Shown here in pieces: positions 25,240 to 33,777 of a DNA stretch of 64,000 bases. Origin of the DNA: Planctomycetota bacterium (GTDB lineage: Bacteria > Planctomycetota > UBA1135); NCBI GenBank assembly GCA_004295085.1, contig SHNF01000018.1:1-64000 (forward strand). Reading direction: 5' to 3'. Below the pieces are notes generated by a model. The model was not told the DNA's origin. It saw only the letters and a list, made by a program, of their open reading frames with translations, and did not search any database. The position numbers and the translations under genes were made by a program. Within the stretch, counting starts at the first letter, position 1, and each line of letters opens with the position of its first letter.

Positions 25240-28200
25240 ATGCCGACCGACCACCGCAGCCGCCTCGCCGACGTCCGCCGATTCGACCAGCTCGTTGCAT
25301 ACCTGCGCGACGAGATGGGCTGGCCCATCGGGCGCGACTCGTTCGAAGACGTGGACGACCTCTTCTACGAGTTCACGGCCGACGAGCTCGGCATCGACCC
25401 GAGGACGGCCGCCAAGATCCAGGAGATCAAACGCCTGCGGCCGCTCTCGCCGAAACAGCCGTGGGGCATCTTCTTCGTCAAGTTCGAGCCCAAGCGGCTC
25501 CCCGTCGTCGCACTGCGCCGTATCCTCGGTCAGGTAGCGCGCAAGAAGCGAGCCTCCGCCAACAACGCCGAGCGCGCTGCATGGGCGGAGGACGACCTGC
25601 TCTTCGTCTCCAACTATGGCGAGGGCGATGAGCGCCAGATCAGCTTCGCCCACTTCGCCCGGGCGCAGGACGGCCACGACCTGCCCACCCTCAAGGTTCT
25701 CGGCTGGGACAACCGCGACACAGCGCTGCATCTCGACGCCGTGGCCCGCGAGCTGACCGAGCACCTCGCCTGGCCCGACGACGACGCGAACGCCGAGGCC
25801 TGGCGAGCGCGCTGGCGCGCCGCGTTCTCGCTGGGCCATCGCGAGGTCGTCACCACCTCGAAGGAACTCTCGATCCGACTCGCCGAGCTGGCCCGCGCGA
25901 TCCGCGACCGCATCAAGACCGCGCTGGCCATCGAGACCGACAAGGGCACCCTCACCAAGCTGATGAAGGCGTTCCAGGAGGCGCTGGTCCACGACCTCGA
26001 CGCCGACGGCTTCGCCGACATGTACGCGCAGACTATCGCCTACGGCCTGCTCTCGGCGCGCATCGCCGCCCCAAACAGGAAGACCGCCGACGACTTCGCG
26101 GCGCACATGCGCACCAACCCCTTCCTGCGCGAGTTGATGGAGACCTTCCTCAAGGTCGGCGGGCGGCGCGGCAAGGCGGGCGGGCCGGGCATCGATTTCG
26201 ACGAGCTGGGCGTCTCCGAGGTCGTCGAGCTGCTCGACGACTCCAACATGGAGGCCGTCGTCCGCGACTTCGGCGATCGGAACCCGCAGGAAGACCCGGT
26301 CATCCACTTCTACGAGCTCTTCCTGAAGGAGTACGACGCCAAGAAACGCATGCAGCGAGGCGTCTTCTACACCCCGCGCCCGGTGGTCTCCTACATCGTG
26401 CGTTCGGTGGACGAGCTGCTGCGCACCGAGTTCGGCCTCGCCGACGGCCTGGCCGACACGACCACCTGGGGCGAGATGGCGAAGCGCCACAACGACCTCA
26501 AGATCCCCGAGGGCGTCTCACCCGACCAGGACTTCGTTCAGATCCTCGACCCCGCTACCGGCACCGGCACGTTCCTCGTCGAGGCCATCGATCTCATACA
26601 CAAGACGCTCGTTGCCAAGTGGAAGGCGCAGGGCCACGGCGAGAGGAAGATCGACGCGTTCTGGAACGAGTACGTGCCGAAGCACCTGCTTACGCGCCTG
26701 CACGGCTACGAGCTGCTGATGGCTCCCTATGCCATCGCGCATCTCAAGATCGAGCTCAAGCTCTACGAGACCGGCTACCGCTTCGGCAGCGACGAACGGG
26801 CGCGAGTGTATTTGACAAACACTTTGGAACCACCAAGTGATAGGCAGCTCACCCTCGACTTCCTGTCCGCACTCGCCCATGAGGCGCAGGCGGTCAACAG
26901 CGTGAAGAAACATCGGCGCTTCAGCGTCGTCGTTGGGAATCCCCCATATTCCAACTTCGGCCAGCTCAACAAGGGGCCGTTCATCCTTCAGTTGTTAGAA
27001 GACTACAAACGCGGATTGAACGAGAGAAAGCTCAACCTCGACGACGACTTCATAAAGTTCGTGCGCTATGCTCAGTATGTGCTCGAGGTCACGGGGACAG
27101 GCGTACTCGGAATGATCACAAACAGCACGTTTCTTGACGGTGTAAATCATCGTCGCATGCGCGAAGCACTGCTTAAGGCGTTCCCAATTGCTTGCTTTGT
27201 AAACCTCCACGGAAATGCGAAACGCAAAGAGATACCTCCGCCTGGCCTCGCGAATGAGAACGTTTTCGACATCAGGCCAGGTGTATCGGTGAGTCTCCTG
27301 GCAAGGCCGACACGCAATACCGTTGCAAACGTGCGCTACTTCGATGCTTGGGGCACGCGGGAGCAGAAGTCGAAGATGCTGACGCGAGGTATGGGTTGCG
27401 TGGAAGGGAGTGTCACGTTGACCCCGATGCCTGACCGATATTTCTTGGTTGCTAAGGACTTCTCGGGTGGCGATGACTATGGGGAATGGCCGAGCCTAAG
27501 GACTGTGTTCCCGCTTCATTCGCTTGGCATCGAAACGTCGAGGGATGATTTCGCGGTGGCGTTCGACAAGGCGGTGATTGTGGAGCGCATTACCGACCTC
27601 TGCTCGAACACAAAGGACGCGACCATTAGAGCGCAGTATGGCTTAGCGGACAAGAGGGATTGGGGCCTCACTGATGCCCGTCGCCGGTTGAGGAAGATCT
27701 CGGATGTGCTGCACCTGATTCGCCCTGTGCAGTATCGACCTCTTGATATACGCTTCTTGTGTTACTCCGATACGGTGGTGACGTGGCCAAGACATGAAGT
27801 GCTTGACAATCTCTTGCAGAAGAACATCGCGTTGATTGCTGTTCGCAACTCGCGCGAGGAGTCAACAAGCAACTTCTACTGCACGAAGCACATCGCAGAC
27901 AAGGCAGTCGTCTCCTCTAGGGACAATGCGACGGTGTTTCCTTTATACACGCAGCCAGACGGCGGGGGTGCGTTATTTGCGCGGCCGGCTGGGCACCGTA
28001 CTCCGAATCTCTCGAAGGAGTTTCTGGATCTGTTGGCGGCCTGCCTGGGAGCGCCATCGAGTGCTGGCCGGCTTCCCGGCGACCTGACACCTGAGGAAGT
28101 TCTCCACTATGCGTACGCGGTGTTCCACAGCCCAGCCTACCGGAGCCGGTACGCGGTGTTTCTGAAGATTGACTTCCCGCGTCTGCCCCTAAGCGGGAGC

Positions 28201-28686
28201 CTTGAGATGTTCCGCTCGCTGGCCCGGCTCGGCGGCGAACTCACAGCCCTGCACCTGCTGGAATCGCCTAAGCTCGCGAGGCCTATCACCGAGTGTGTCG
28301 GCGCCCAAGACCCCGAGGTCGACAAGGTGTCCTGGTCGAGGAACACTGTCTGGCTGGACAAGGCGCAAACCGCCGGCTTCAAGGGCGTGTGCGAGGATGT
28401 GTGGAACTTCCACATCGGTGGCTACCAGGTCTGCGAGAAGTGGCTCAAGGACCGCAAGGGCCGCACGCTCTCGAAGGACGACATCGCCCACTACCAGAAG
28501 ATCGTCGTCGCACTCAACGAGACGATCCGCCTGATGAAGAGCATCGACGAAGTCATCGAGGCTCACGGAGGATGGCCGGGTGCCTTCCACACCTCGGCAG
28601 CTACAGAGGAGCAGGTCTACGACGCGCGAATGGTGGCGGAGTCAGGACTGGACTACGGACCCGGCAAGGAAGCGGCGAAGCCTTGA
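25240..28686 (+). CDS. Eco57I/type-ISP-like N6-adenine DNA methyltransferase
   Basis: The 1148 residues contain an N-terminal domain of unknown function (about 1-330). The methyltransferase core has motif I DPATGTG (437-443) and motif IV NPPY (567-570), the gamma-type N6-adenine signature. A long C-terminal part (about 600-1148) is probably the target-recognition region. Type ISP enzymes carry nuclease, helicase, methylase and specificity on one chain. Here the helicase and PLD nuclease are on the preceding gene, so the system looks split. Base composition falls noticeably between about 26.8 and 28.1 kb, the presumed specificity part, which suggests domain exchange. Confidence 0.88.
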   Translation: MPTDHRSRLADVRRFDQLVAYLRDEMGWPIGRDSFEDVDDLFYEFTADELGIDPRTAAKIQEIKRLRPLSPKQPWGIFFVKFEPKRLPVVALRRILGQVARKKRASANNAERAAWAEDDLLFVSNYGEGDERQISFAHFARAQDGHDLPTLKVLGWDNRDTALHLDAVARELTEHLAWPDDDANAEAWRARWRAAFSLGHREVVTTSKELSIRLAELARAIRDRIKTALAIETDKGTLTKLMKAFQEALVHDLDADGFADMYAQTIAYGLLSARIAAPNRKTADDFAAHMRTNPFLRELMETFLKVGGRRGKAGGPGIDFDELGVSEVVELLDDSNMEAVVRDFGDRNPQEDPVIHFYELFLKEYDAKKRMQRGVFYTPRPVVSYIVRSVDELLRTEFGLADGLADTTTWGEMAKRHNDLKIPEGVSPDQDFVQILDPATGTGTFLVEAIDLIHKTLVAKWKAQGHGERKIDAFWNEYVPKHLLTRLHGYELLMAPYAIAHLKIELKLYETGYRFGSDERARVYLTNTLEPPSDRQLTLDFLSALAHEAQAVNSVKKHRRFSVVVGNPPYSNFGQLNKGPFILQLLEDYKRGLNERKLNLDDDFIKFVRYAQYVLEVTGTGVLGMITNSTFLDGVNHRRMREALLKAFPIACFVNLHGNAKRKEIPPPGLANENVFDIRPGVSVSLLARPTRNTVANVRYFDAWGTREQKSKMLTRGMGCVEGSVTLTPMPDRYFLVAKDFSGGDDYGEWPSLRTVFPLHSLGIETSRDDFAVAFDKAVIVERITDLCSNTKDATIRAQYGLADKRDWGLTDARRRLRKISDVLHLIRPVQYRPLDIRFLCYSDTVVTWPRHEVLDNLLQKNIALIAVRNSREESTSNFYCTKHIADKAVVSSRDNATVFPLYTQPDGGGALFARPAGHRTPNLSKEFLDLLAACLGAPSSAGRLPGDLTPEEVLHYAYAVFHSPAYRSRYAVFLKIDFPRLPLSGSLEMFRSLARLGGELTALHLLESPKLARPITECVGAQDPEVDKVSWSRNTVWLDKAQTAGFKGVCEDVWNFHIGGYQVCEKWLKDRKGRTLSKDDIAHYQKIVVALNETIRLMKSIDEVIEAHGGWPGAFHTSAATEEQVYDARMVAESGLDYGPGKEAAKP

Positions 28687-29612
28687 AGCTCGTCGAACTT
28701 CTCAAGAAGGTGGATCCACGCTTCGAGGCCGGTATCCGAGAGGCCAAGAACGAACAGAATCAGACGTTGCGCTCGGCTGTGCGCGATGAAATGCGGCTTC
28801 TGCTTTCTCATTCACGGACGTCACATAACGTGCGGGTTGACGTCGAGCCTGGATATCCGACAGTGCTGGAGAGAGTTGAGCTTCCGAATGTCAACGTGCA
28901 GGCGGAGCATCTGATTGCATATCGCCGGAGGATGGAGTGCTACGTCAGTGATTCTGCTGTTCTCCGGAAGGCCATTGAAGATCTTCCCCACGGTACGACG
29001 AGCAAGGACGACGTGCGAGAGAAGTATGTGAAGGTCATCCAGGAAAGCGAGACGCTAGTTCGGCGCCTGCTGCAGTTCGCAGTTCAGAATGCTGCATTGA
29101 CGAAGATCCTCGAAATCGACGAGGACATCCTGGGAACGTATAACTTCGAAGATGGCGTTGGCAGGGTGCGCCTGTACTGGGCTGTCATTGGCTTCGTGAG
29201 CCAGTCATTGGGAGTGAAGCCCGAGGATCTCGGGATGGTCGTTCTCGTGCATGAGCTTGCCCATGCCTACACGCACCTTGGGGTGGACGCAGATGGGCGC
29301 ATCTGGAGCAAGTTTTTTCACGAGGATCGCAGGATCCTGGAGGGCCTAGCGCAGTATTACACGGATGCCGTGGTCAACAGGATTGGCGGACAATCCGAAG
29401 GGCTCGGGATCAAGAGTGCCTATGAGCGCCTGACCCAGCATCAACCGGAGACCTACCGCCGGCACCTGGAGTGGGTGAACAAGTGGCATCCGGAGGTCGT
29501 GCGTGCGGCGATGCTGGAAGCTCGCAACGGCGCCTCTTCGGACCGTGACCGCTTCGAGCAATCCCTGGAGGAGCATGCCAAGAGGCTGCGCGTTCGAGGG
29601 GATCTGTTCTAG
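28683..29612 (+). CDS. HExxH zinc metallopeptidase-like protein in the defence operon
   Basis: The 309 residues start at TTG 28683, which overlaps the methyltransferase stop as TTGA (4 bp). No other early start fits. The gluzincin-type motif HELAH (H190, E191, H194) is followed by an EGLAQYY motif with E220 as the likely third zinc ligand. The rest is helical and no signal peptide is seen, so it acts in the cytoplasm. A protease coupled to a methylase and a PLD helicase could be an effector, or could process a partner. The substrate is unknown, and no named family is recognised. Confidence 0.75.
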   Translation: MKLVELLKKVDPRFEAGIREAKNEQNQTLRSAVRDEMRLLLSHSRTSHNVRVDVEPGYPTVLERVELPNVNVQAEHLIAYRRRMECYVSDSAVLRKAIEDLPHGTTSKDDVREKYVKVIQESETLVRRLLQFAVQNAALTKILEIDEDILGTYNFEDGVGRVRLYWAVIGFVSQSLGVKPEDLGMVVLVHELAHAYTHLGVDADGRIWSKFFHEDRRILEGLAQYYTDAVVNRIGGQSEGLGIKSAYERLTQHQPETYRRHLEWVNKWHPEVVRAAMLEARNGASSDRDRFEQSLEEHAKRLRVRGDLF

Positions 29613-29639
29613 AACGGCAGAGATGATCTGCTGCCGTCG

Positions 29640-30113
29640 TCAACGCTTGCCACGATGCCGTTCGCGCCATTGGGCGGCCTCTCGCTCGAAGCCAGCGAGG
29701 AGTTCTGCCTCCTGGCCCGAGAATCTCACGAGCACCGCACGGAGATCGAGCAGGCTGTTCTTGAGGTCTACCAGCAATGGCTCAATGTCCACCAGCTGGC
29801 CGCTGATCTGCACCGGTAGAAAAGCGCCGTCCTGCCGCAGGACGCTCGACACGTCCAGGTCGCGGTTTTCGTAGAGCCCCGGTCGAAGCTCGACATAGGC
29901 CCGCCTCAAGAGGCTGAGGAGCGTCCGGCGACCGTGCCGCGGAAAGAAACCAGTGCCGAAAGCGTAGCGCAAAGGCCTCTCCAACTCGACCAGCCAAACG
30001 TAAATGGCCTCTTGCAGAGACTCAGCATTGCCCTGTTCCACAGGACGGTGGTCCAGCATGAACAGGGCTCGTTCTACTTGTGCCAGGAGCAGAGTGAGAG
30101 TGCCGGTTAACAT
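29640..30113 (-). CDS. hypothetical helical protein downstream of darG
   Basis: The 157 residues are rich in Leu, Glu and Arg with a strong helical pattern and a basic C-terminus (QWRERHRGKR). No domain is recognised. It lies 57 bp after the darG stop on the same strand and ends 27 bp from the convergent metallopeptidase gene, so it is probably the third gene of the DarTG transcript. It may be an accessory of DarTG or an unrelated passenger. Confidence 0.5.
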   Translation of the reverse strand: MLTGTLTLLLAQVERALFMLDHRPVEQGNAESLQEAIYVWLVELERPLRYAFGTGFFPRHGRRTLLSLLRRAYVELRPGLYENRDLDVSSVLRQDGAFLPVQISGQLVDIEPLLVDLKNSLLDLRAVLVRFSGQEAELLAGFEREAAQWRERHRGKR

Positions 30114-30170
30114 TCAGCCAGCGATCGATGGCAACCCATGCTGCATTTGCCGCGAGAGGTCCCGTACTCA

Positions 30171-31244
30171 TCAATGGCATGTCGCTGTCATGCCATTGAG
30201 CCAACCCTGCTCGGCCAGGCGCTCCCATGCGCGATGCACGTGCTCGGGGCGGAAGAGGTGCCGCTTGCGCTGGCTCCAGGACTGGAGTTGACGGAGGGCT
30301 TCGTCCTCTGAGTGAGCAGGAGGATTGGCGTGTATAGCCAGCCAGTGGATGCTGGCCAGGAGCTCCATGCCGTACGGCGTTTCGAAACCCTCAATGAGTC
30401 GGCCGATCCGCCCTAGGCGTTCTTGCGCGTCATGGTCGCCGGCGAGGAATGTACGCGCCTCCTCTACGGCCCCGGGCAGCAGCTCGATCGCAGTCTCCGG
30501 GTTGCGCGCGCCTTCGTAGCCACGGGTGTAGTGGCCTTCGAGGGTCTCGAGCACCTTGTTCAAGTTGTCAGCGTAGGGGCCGTAGTGCGCTGCCGTGAAG
30601 CGCAGGCGCAGCGGCTCGCCCGCCTCCTGGAGGAAGTAGGCGAGCTTCTGGATCTCCAACTGCGTTCGCTCGTAGCCCAGAGCCGCATACTGCTCCATGA
30701 GGAGGAGATACAGCGCGCGAGCCCGCGTGAGCTTCGGCTGCTCCGTCCGAACCGGGCGCTCGGCCGGCTCCGGCGCGCCTGCAGGCTCGAACAGCAGGAC
30801 TTGCACGTCGAGCAGGTTGTGAAAGGCGCCCTCGATGCGAGGCCGCACATCGTCCCAGCGTAGGCCTCCGAAGCCACAGCCCAGGGGAGGCACGGCGATG
30901 GATCGAATCGACCGGCGGCGCACTTCCTCGGTCAGGGCCTGCAAGCCGGCCTCGATGTCCTCCATTCTGGCTTGGCCGCGCCAGTGGCGCTTCGTAGGGA
31001 AGTTGATGATAAAGCGCGGGTTCTGCAGCAAGCCGGTCTCGAAGACGAACATGCGTCCGGGCCGGACCTGCCCGGCGTTGCAGGCTAGCCGATAGGCCTC
31101 GTAGTTGGCCGGGAAGGCCTGCTTGAACTGCAAGGCGATCCCCTTCCCCATTACACCGGCGCAGTTGACGGTGTTCACCAGGGCCTCAGCGTCGGCTTCG
31201 AGGATGTTCCCGCGGGTTAGGTGCACCATCGGCTCCGGTTTCAA
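30171..31244 (-). CDS. darG: DarG-type antitoxin (macro domain plus C-terminal DUF4065-like domain)
   Basis: The 357 residues begin with a macro domain (about 1-155). It contains GNILEADAEALVNTVNCAGVMGKGIALQFK and the PPLGCGFGGL loop, as in DNA-ADP-ribosyl glycohydrolases that remove the mark made by DarT. The C-terminal part (about 175-357) contains LEIQKLAYFLQEAG...HYGPYADNLNKVL, similar to Panacea/SocA-like antitoxin domains, and likely binds DarT. The start TTG 31244 overlaps the darT stop by 4 bp; an in-frame ATG at 31229 is also possible. Confidence 0.9.
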   Translation of the reverse strand: MKPEPMVHLTRGNILEADAEALVNTVNCAGVMGKGIALQFKQAFPANYEAYRLACNAGQVRPGRMFVFETGLLQNPRFIINFPTKRHWRGQARMEDIEAGLQALTEEVRRRSIRSIAVPPLGCGFGGLRWDDVRPRIEGAFHNLLDVQVLLFEPAGAPEPAERPVRTEQPKLTRARALYLLLMEQYAALGYERTQLEIQKLAYFLQEAGEPLRLRFTAAHYGPYADNLNKVLETLEGHYTRGYEGARNPETAIELLPGAVEEARTFLAGDHDAQERLGRIGRLIEGFETPYGMELLASIHWLAIHANPPAHSEDEALRQLQSWSQRKRHLFRPEHVHRAWERLAEQGWLNGMTATCH

Positions 31245-31885
31245 TAGTACCAGCCCTTGCGCGCCACCACCAACGGTTGGTGCGCGGCGGGGACCGCCGC
31301 CAGGATGTTCCTAACCTGGGCAGCTCGAGATGCGTCGATCACGACAAGCTCGTGTACCAGCGACCAGGGAAACACCTGGTGGACGAGGAATTCCGCCTGC
31401 TTACGTCTGCAGCGATCCCCGTCCTCCAGGGTGTCGGCCCACTGACGCTCCTGCACCATAGCCCAGTCCACACGCTCGAGGTCCGAGAGCTGGTCGAACC
31501 AGCTCGTATAGTGGGCCAAGCTGTGGCCGTCCGTGAACACGAAACGTAGACCGGCATCTCCAGCCGCCTGGGCCGTGCTGCAAAGGTAGATCAGGACATC
31601 TTGTCCGCCTGGGCTGCCGGGCACAGTGTGCTTCCAGTGACGATAGAGCATCGGCGACCGCGCCCCGAAGTAGAAGGAGACATAATCTTTGATCGCGCCA
31701 CGAGGCCCACATGGCACCGGCAGATCCTGACGCTTGATCTGCACCTCGGGATCATGAATCGGACGGTAGTACAGACCATCCGCAGAGCAGTAATTGGGCG
31801 CGTGGACTGCTCCACGGAGGAGCAGCGTTCTCAGACTGTCTACATGGATCAGTCTTCGGATTGGCGTCGGAATGGGAGGTGCCAT
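31241..31885 (-). CDS. darT: DarT-type DNA ADP-ribosyltransferase toxin
   Basis: The 214 residues match the DarT (DUF4433) layout. The N-terminal segment IRRLIHVDSLRTLLLRG leads into the YYRPIHDPEVQIKR region, which binds NAD. A beta-rich core follows, and the catalytic Glu is at residue 165 in the RRKQAEFLV motif. The family modifies thymidine in single-stranded DNA and blocks replication, often as anti-phage abortive infection. ATG 31885 was chosen because upstream sequence in the longer frame is Arg/Pro-rich shadow. The gene is coupled to darG. Confidence 0.9.
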   Translation of the reverse strand: MAPPIPTPIRRLIHVDSLRTLLLRGAVHAPNYCSADGLYYRPIHDPEVQIKRQDLPVPCGPRGAIKDYVSFYFGARSPMLYRHWKHTVPGSPGGQDVLIYLCSTAQAAGDAGLRFVFTDGHSLAHYTSWFDQLSDLERVDWAMVQERQWADTLEDGDRCRRKQAEFLVHQVFPWSLVHELVVIDASRAAQVRNILAAVPAAHQPLVVARKGWYY

Positions 31886-32434
31886 GCGCAGCGCGATCGG
31901 CGGGGTGGTCGATGCAATCGCGCTCCGATGGACTGTACGGTCCCGGCGGAGCTCGGGATGGATCGGGGGGTGTTGCCGGGGCAGGCGTGGGTCTTCACGC
32001 TCGTGGTGCAGATGCTGCTCAGCTTCGTCCGGTCCGTTCTTCGAACCCAGCGGCGTGGACGACCGAACGGAGCGGCCATGGGCGGTGCTGCAGTCCTGGG
32101 CAGGCGGGGGACTGGTGGAGGAGACTTTGTTCCCCGGCTGCTTCTTCCGGCAGCTGGTGCGCCGGGGGCAGCTGGCCGGCCAGGTCCGGCGGAAGGAAGC
32201 TGCAAAGGGGCGCATGAGCCTCCACCCGCATAGCACCCGCAAACTCACGGGATGCGGTGGTCAGGGGATGGGCAGCTCTGTCCTGCATGTGCTTGGACGT
32301 TGCCCAGAGAGTGCCCACTATTGCGCAACGCAAGCTCCGGATCTATAACGACTAGCGGCTCTCTGGTGTTCCCGAGAACAAGAACCGCCGGTAGTTGGCA
32401 CTGGGGAAGGAGTTGAGGTTTCGCCCCTCGGCAG
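31886..32434. other. stretch without a clear gene between darT and the right repeat
   Basis: The stretch holds the upstream region of darT, the right-hand ACCCGCA pair and no intact gene. On the plus strand two protein-like segments lie in different frames. One starts at ATG 31928 (MDCTVPAELGMDRGV...). The other is a segment near 32040-32260 (FFEPSGVDDRTERPWAVL...). A decayed, frameshifted gene is possible but weakly supported. Confidence 0.3.
32224..32242 (+). promoter_or_regulatory. right arm-type integrase sites (two ACCCGCA repeats)
   Basis: ACCCGCA at 32224-32230 and 32235-32241 repeats the motif, orientation and 11-bp spacing of the left pair, 193 bp inside the right repeat. Confidence 0.65.
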
Positions 32435-32483
<49 letters not shown>

Positions 32484-32627
32484 CACACATAGGGATGGGG
32501 AACGAGGTGCGTTCACAAGACTGCAATTCGGCCCCTGCCGAGAAGAGAGGCGACTTGACATTACCTTGGACTATGATAAAAGTCATGGGTCTGGCCCGCA
32601 CACTACGGCCATCCCGGAGTCCGTCCA

Positions 32628-33200
32628 ATGAGTGCCGCACCTCGCCACAGAGTTGCAACCAAGCCTAGCCCGCGAGAGCTGGCGAAGCTGGAGGAGCTCA
32701 TGCTCTATTTGGCTTGGAGGTCGGAGGACGACCCGAACTTCGGCCAGACCAAGCTGAACAAGCTCCTTTGTCTTGCCGACTTCCACGCCTACGGCACACG
32801 CGGTCAGTCGATCACTCACCAACCGTACCGCCGCATGGAGTATGGGCCGGCGCCGCGCTTCTTGGTACAGGCTCAGCGCGAGCTCTTCAAGAGCAAGGCA
32901 GCCGTTCTCGTCGAGCGGGAGTCCACGGAGGGTACGACGCAGCAGCGCTTGATCCCAATCCGCGAGTTCACGGCCAAGTACCTGACAGCGGATGACATCA
33001 CGTCAGCCGAAAAGGCCCTCGAGTGGCTAAAGCATGCCACAGCCACTGAGGCGATGAATCGCTCCCACCGCTGGTTGCCCTGGCTGGTCACGCCGCCGGG
33101 TGAGGACATCCCCTACGAGCTCGTGTTCTTCGACAGGCCGGCCGAAGTAAGCAGCTCGGACGTAGATTTCCTGAAGGCGACGGAAGAGAAGTGTGGCTGA
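32628..33200 (+). CDS. Panacea (DUF4065) domain antitoxin
   Basis: The 190-residue protein contains a DUF4065-type core: TKLNKLLCLADFHAYGTRGQSIT...YRRMEYGPAPRFLV. This domain is known as an antitoxin that neutralises many unrelated toxins. The downstream small gene starts inside its last codons (8-bp overlap), the usual layout of such pairs. It lies 145 bp beyond the right repeat, so it is outside the 17.4-kb element but in the same accessory zone. Confidence 0.8.
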   Translation: MSAAPRHRVATKPSPRELAKLEELMLYLAWRSEDDPNFGQTKLNKLLCLADFHAYGTRGQSITHQPYRRMEYGPAPRFLVQAQRELFKSKAAVLVERESTEGTTQQRLIPIREFTAKYLTADDITSAEKALEWLKHATATEAMNRSHRWLPWLVTPPGEDIPYELVFFDRPAEVSSSDVDFLKATEEKCG

Positions 33201-33489
33201 TCCAAAGCCGCGTCGCATCGTCCAGGAGGAGTCTTTCAGGAACCAGATTGCCGAGATCGGCAAGAACTTCGGACGGTGGAACGAGATTATCTCGGGGTTA
33301 GAGTGGGTGTTGCAATGGCATCCTGAGTACGGTACGCCAGTGGCGCCGCTCAGTTATTGGTGTCTGGACGCCAGCAAGTACCTCGGCCAGCGGATCCGGT
33401 TCTACTACTGGTTCGACGATGAGTCTGTGCATTTGGTGGCCGCCAGAGTCGTGCCAGAGTCCGAGCCAGGCAGTCGCTGGCGGAGGTAG
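33193..33489 (+). CDS. RelE/ParE-like small toxin candidate
   Basis: The 98 residues (GTG start) have an N-terminal helical pair. A beta-hairpin ending follows, IRFYYWFDDESVHLVAARVVP, resembling RelE/ParE-fold ribonucleases and gyrase toxins. Catalytic residues cannot be assigned by eye. The main support is its size and its overlap with the Panacea gene. It might belong to another small toxin fold. Confidence 0.6.
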   Translation: MADPKPRRIVQEESFRNQIAEIGKNFGRWNEIISGLEWVLQWHPEYGTPVAPLSYWCLDASKYLGQRIRFYYWFDDESVHLVAARVVPESEPGSRWRR

Positions 33490-33777
33490 ATGACAGGAGC
33501 TGTGCCAGACTTGCGATGGTGGCGTGAACTCCGATAATCGGTCCGCCACAGATGGGGCAGATGCTGGAGAACGCAAAGCGCCAAGATCCGCAAGGGTACA
33601 TACACAGGGGGCACAGAATGTTCGGATTCTGAAGGAATTGAAGGCCCTGACCCAGACCGACGAAGCTGCCGCATCATGTTGCACGTACTCGCAGATTCCA
33701 GGCCGAGGCGCTGTGGGCCGAGGGCAAGGAACTAAAGGGAAACCACAGCTTCGTCGTCACCAATCTGCGCGCCCCCT

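Noticed and set aside
22086..29612. DISARM or BREX locus
   Set aside because: Only a SNF2-like helicase and a methyltransferase recall these systems. The DISARM core (drmA, drmB) and the BREX genes (brxC, pglZ) are absent, and the helicase carries its own PLD domain.
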